DNA of 5,679 nucleotides from NCBI GenBank assembly GCA_019423445.1, contig JAHZBJ010000011.1, positions 1-5,679 on the forward strand, read 5' to 3'. Positions 5,133 through 5,679 of this stretch are shown here, in pieces. This DNA is from Oscillospiraceae bacterium (GTDB lineage: Bacteria > Bacillota > Clostridia > Oscillospirales > Ruminococcaceae). Positions within the stretch are counted from its first letter, which is position 1, and every line of letters begins with the position of its first letter. The notes under the pieces were generated by a model that was not told where the DNA came from, searched no databases, and saw only the letters and a list, made by a program, of their open reading frames with translations. Position numbers and translations under genes: made by a program.

Positions 5133-5679
5133 ATGGGAAAAACCAAAAAAAGATTGGCTCTCTTGCTGGCGGCGGTACTGCTGGCATCGGCTGCCGGCTG
5201 TTCCGGCGCCGGGACCCCGTCCTCCGCCCCTGAGATTTCGGCGGCCGTGTCTGAGGAGGAGAAGAGCTCCGCGGTAACCTTTACCGACGCTCTGGGAAAT
5301 CAGGTGACTGTGGAAAATCCCCAGCGTGTGGTAAGTTTTTACGGTTCCTTTGCCGAAATGTGGGTGCTGGCAGGAGGTTCCCTGGTGGGTACCACCGAGG
5401 ACGCTATTACCGAGCGTCAGCTGGAGCTGGGAGATGAAGTGAAAATTATCGGCACAGTGAAGAAGCCCAACCTGGAGGTGACCCTTTCCCTGGCGCCGGA
5501 CCTGGTTCTCCTTTCCGCTGACACCTCGGAGCATGTTCAGGCGGCGGAGACTCTGAAAGCGGCGGGGATCCCCTGCGCCTTCTTCCGGGTGGATTACCTG
5601 GAGGATTATGTGGCCGCTATGAAGATCTGCACCGATATCACAGGCCGGCCTGACCTTTATGAGAAAAACGCCCTGGCGG
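5133..5679 (+). CDS. ABC transporter substrate-binding lipoprotein, FepB/BtuF-like (Peripla_BP_2), 5' part
   Basis: 182 residues are visible and the frame is open at the window end; such proteins usually have 300-380 residues. The N-terminus is a lipoprotein signal: MGKTKKR, a hydrophobic core (LALLLAAVLLASA) and lipobox AAGC with Cys23 as the expected lipidation site. A Ser/Ala/Glu-rich linker (24-47) follows. The binding domain starts at VTFTDALGNQVTVENPQRVV (48-67), the standard opening of periplasmic-binding-protein type 2 domains for iron-siderophore, heme or cobalamin import. It continues through GSFAEMWVLAGGSLVGTTEDA (71-91), IIGTVKKPNLEVTLSLAPDL (105-124) and AGIPCAFFRVDYLEDYVAAM (144-163). 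The protein would sit on the outer face of the membrane and hand ligand to a permease and ATPase, probably encoded beyond 5679. The start at 5133 has AAGGAG 8 bases upstream. The ligand cannot be told from the sequence. Confidence 0.93.
   Translation, partial: MGKTKKRLALLLAAVLLASAAGCSGAGTPSSAPEISAAVSEEEKSSAVTFTDALGNQVTVENPQRVVSFYGSFAEMWVLAGGSLVGTTEDAITERQLELGDEVKIIGTVKKPNLEVTLSLAPDLVLLSADTSEHVQAAETLKAAGIPCAFFRVDYLEDYVAAMKICTDITGRPDLYEKNALA

Overview
The window is gene-dense, with ribosome-binding sites of the AGGAG type and proteins that read like those of anaerobic gut Clostridia, most plausibly Oscillospiraceae/Ruminococcaceae. This assignment is inferred from the GlgC/GlgD two-subunit glycogen system, the style of GlgA and the fairly high GC; no rRNA or other marker is present.

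Positions 1-3453 (+ strand) are a glycogen-synthesis operon. It holds the 3' half of glgC (catalytic ADP-glucose pyrophosphorylase subunit), glgD (its catalytically degenerate partner, overlapping glgC by 8 bases), glgA (glycogen synthase, after a 69-base gap) and an 82-residue protein 9 bases after glgA. GlgC/GlgD make ADP-glucose and GlgA polymerises it. The small protein looks like the isolated middle domain of FakA-type (DAK/DegV-partner) fatty-acid kinases, without kinase or DegV-like parts. A perfect 16-bp hairpin with T-rich flanks on both sides (3465-3499) ends this operon and, from the other side, the convergent ridA.

Positions 3536-4932 are on the - strand. In transcription order they are a 109-residue protein with a single C-terminal membrane segment, a 171-residue soluble protein (neither recognised), and, after a 145-base gap, ridA (enamine/imine deaminase) with all expected catalytic residues.

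Positions 4933-5132 are a divergent promoter region. A very good minus-strand promoter (TTGCAC-17-TACAAT with extended TGn) drives the two unknown genes. A good plus-strand promoter (TTTACT-17-TATGAT) drives a substrate-binding lipoprotein of the FepB/BtuF class that starts at 5133 and runs off the window. The plus-strand -10 is centred in an imperfect palindrome, and its leader carries a 7-bp hairpin just before the ribosome-binding site.

The most notable items are the stand-alone FakA-middle-domain protein inside a glycogen operon, the uncharacterised membrane/soluble pair, and the Ala in place of the classical Lys of the GlgA KxGGL motif. No CRISPR array, tRNA, rRNA or mobile element was seen.
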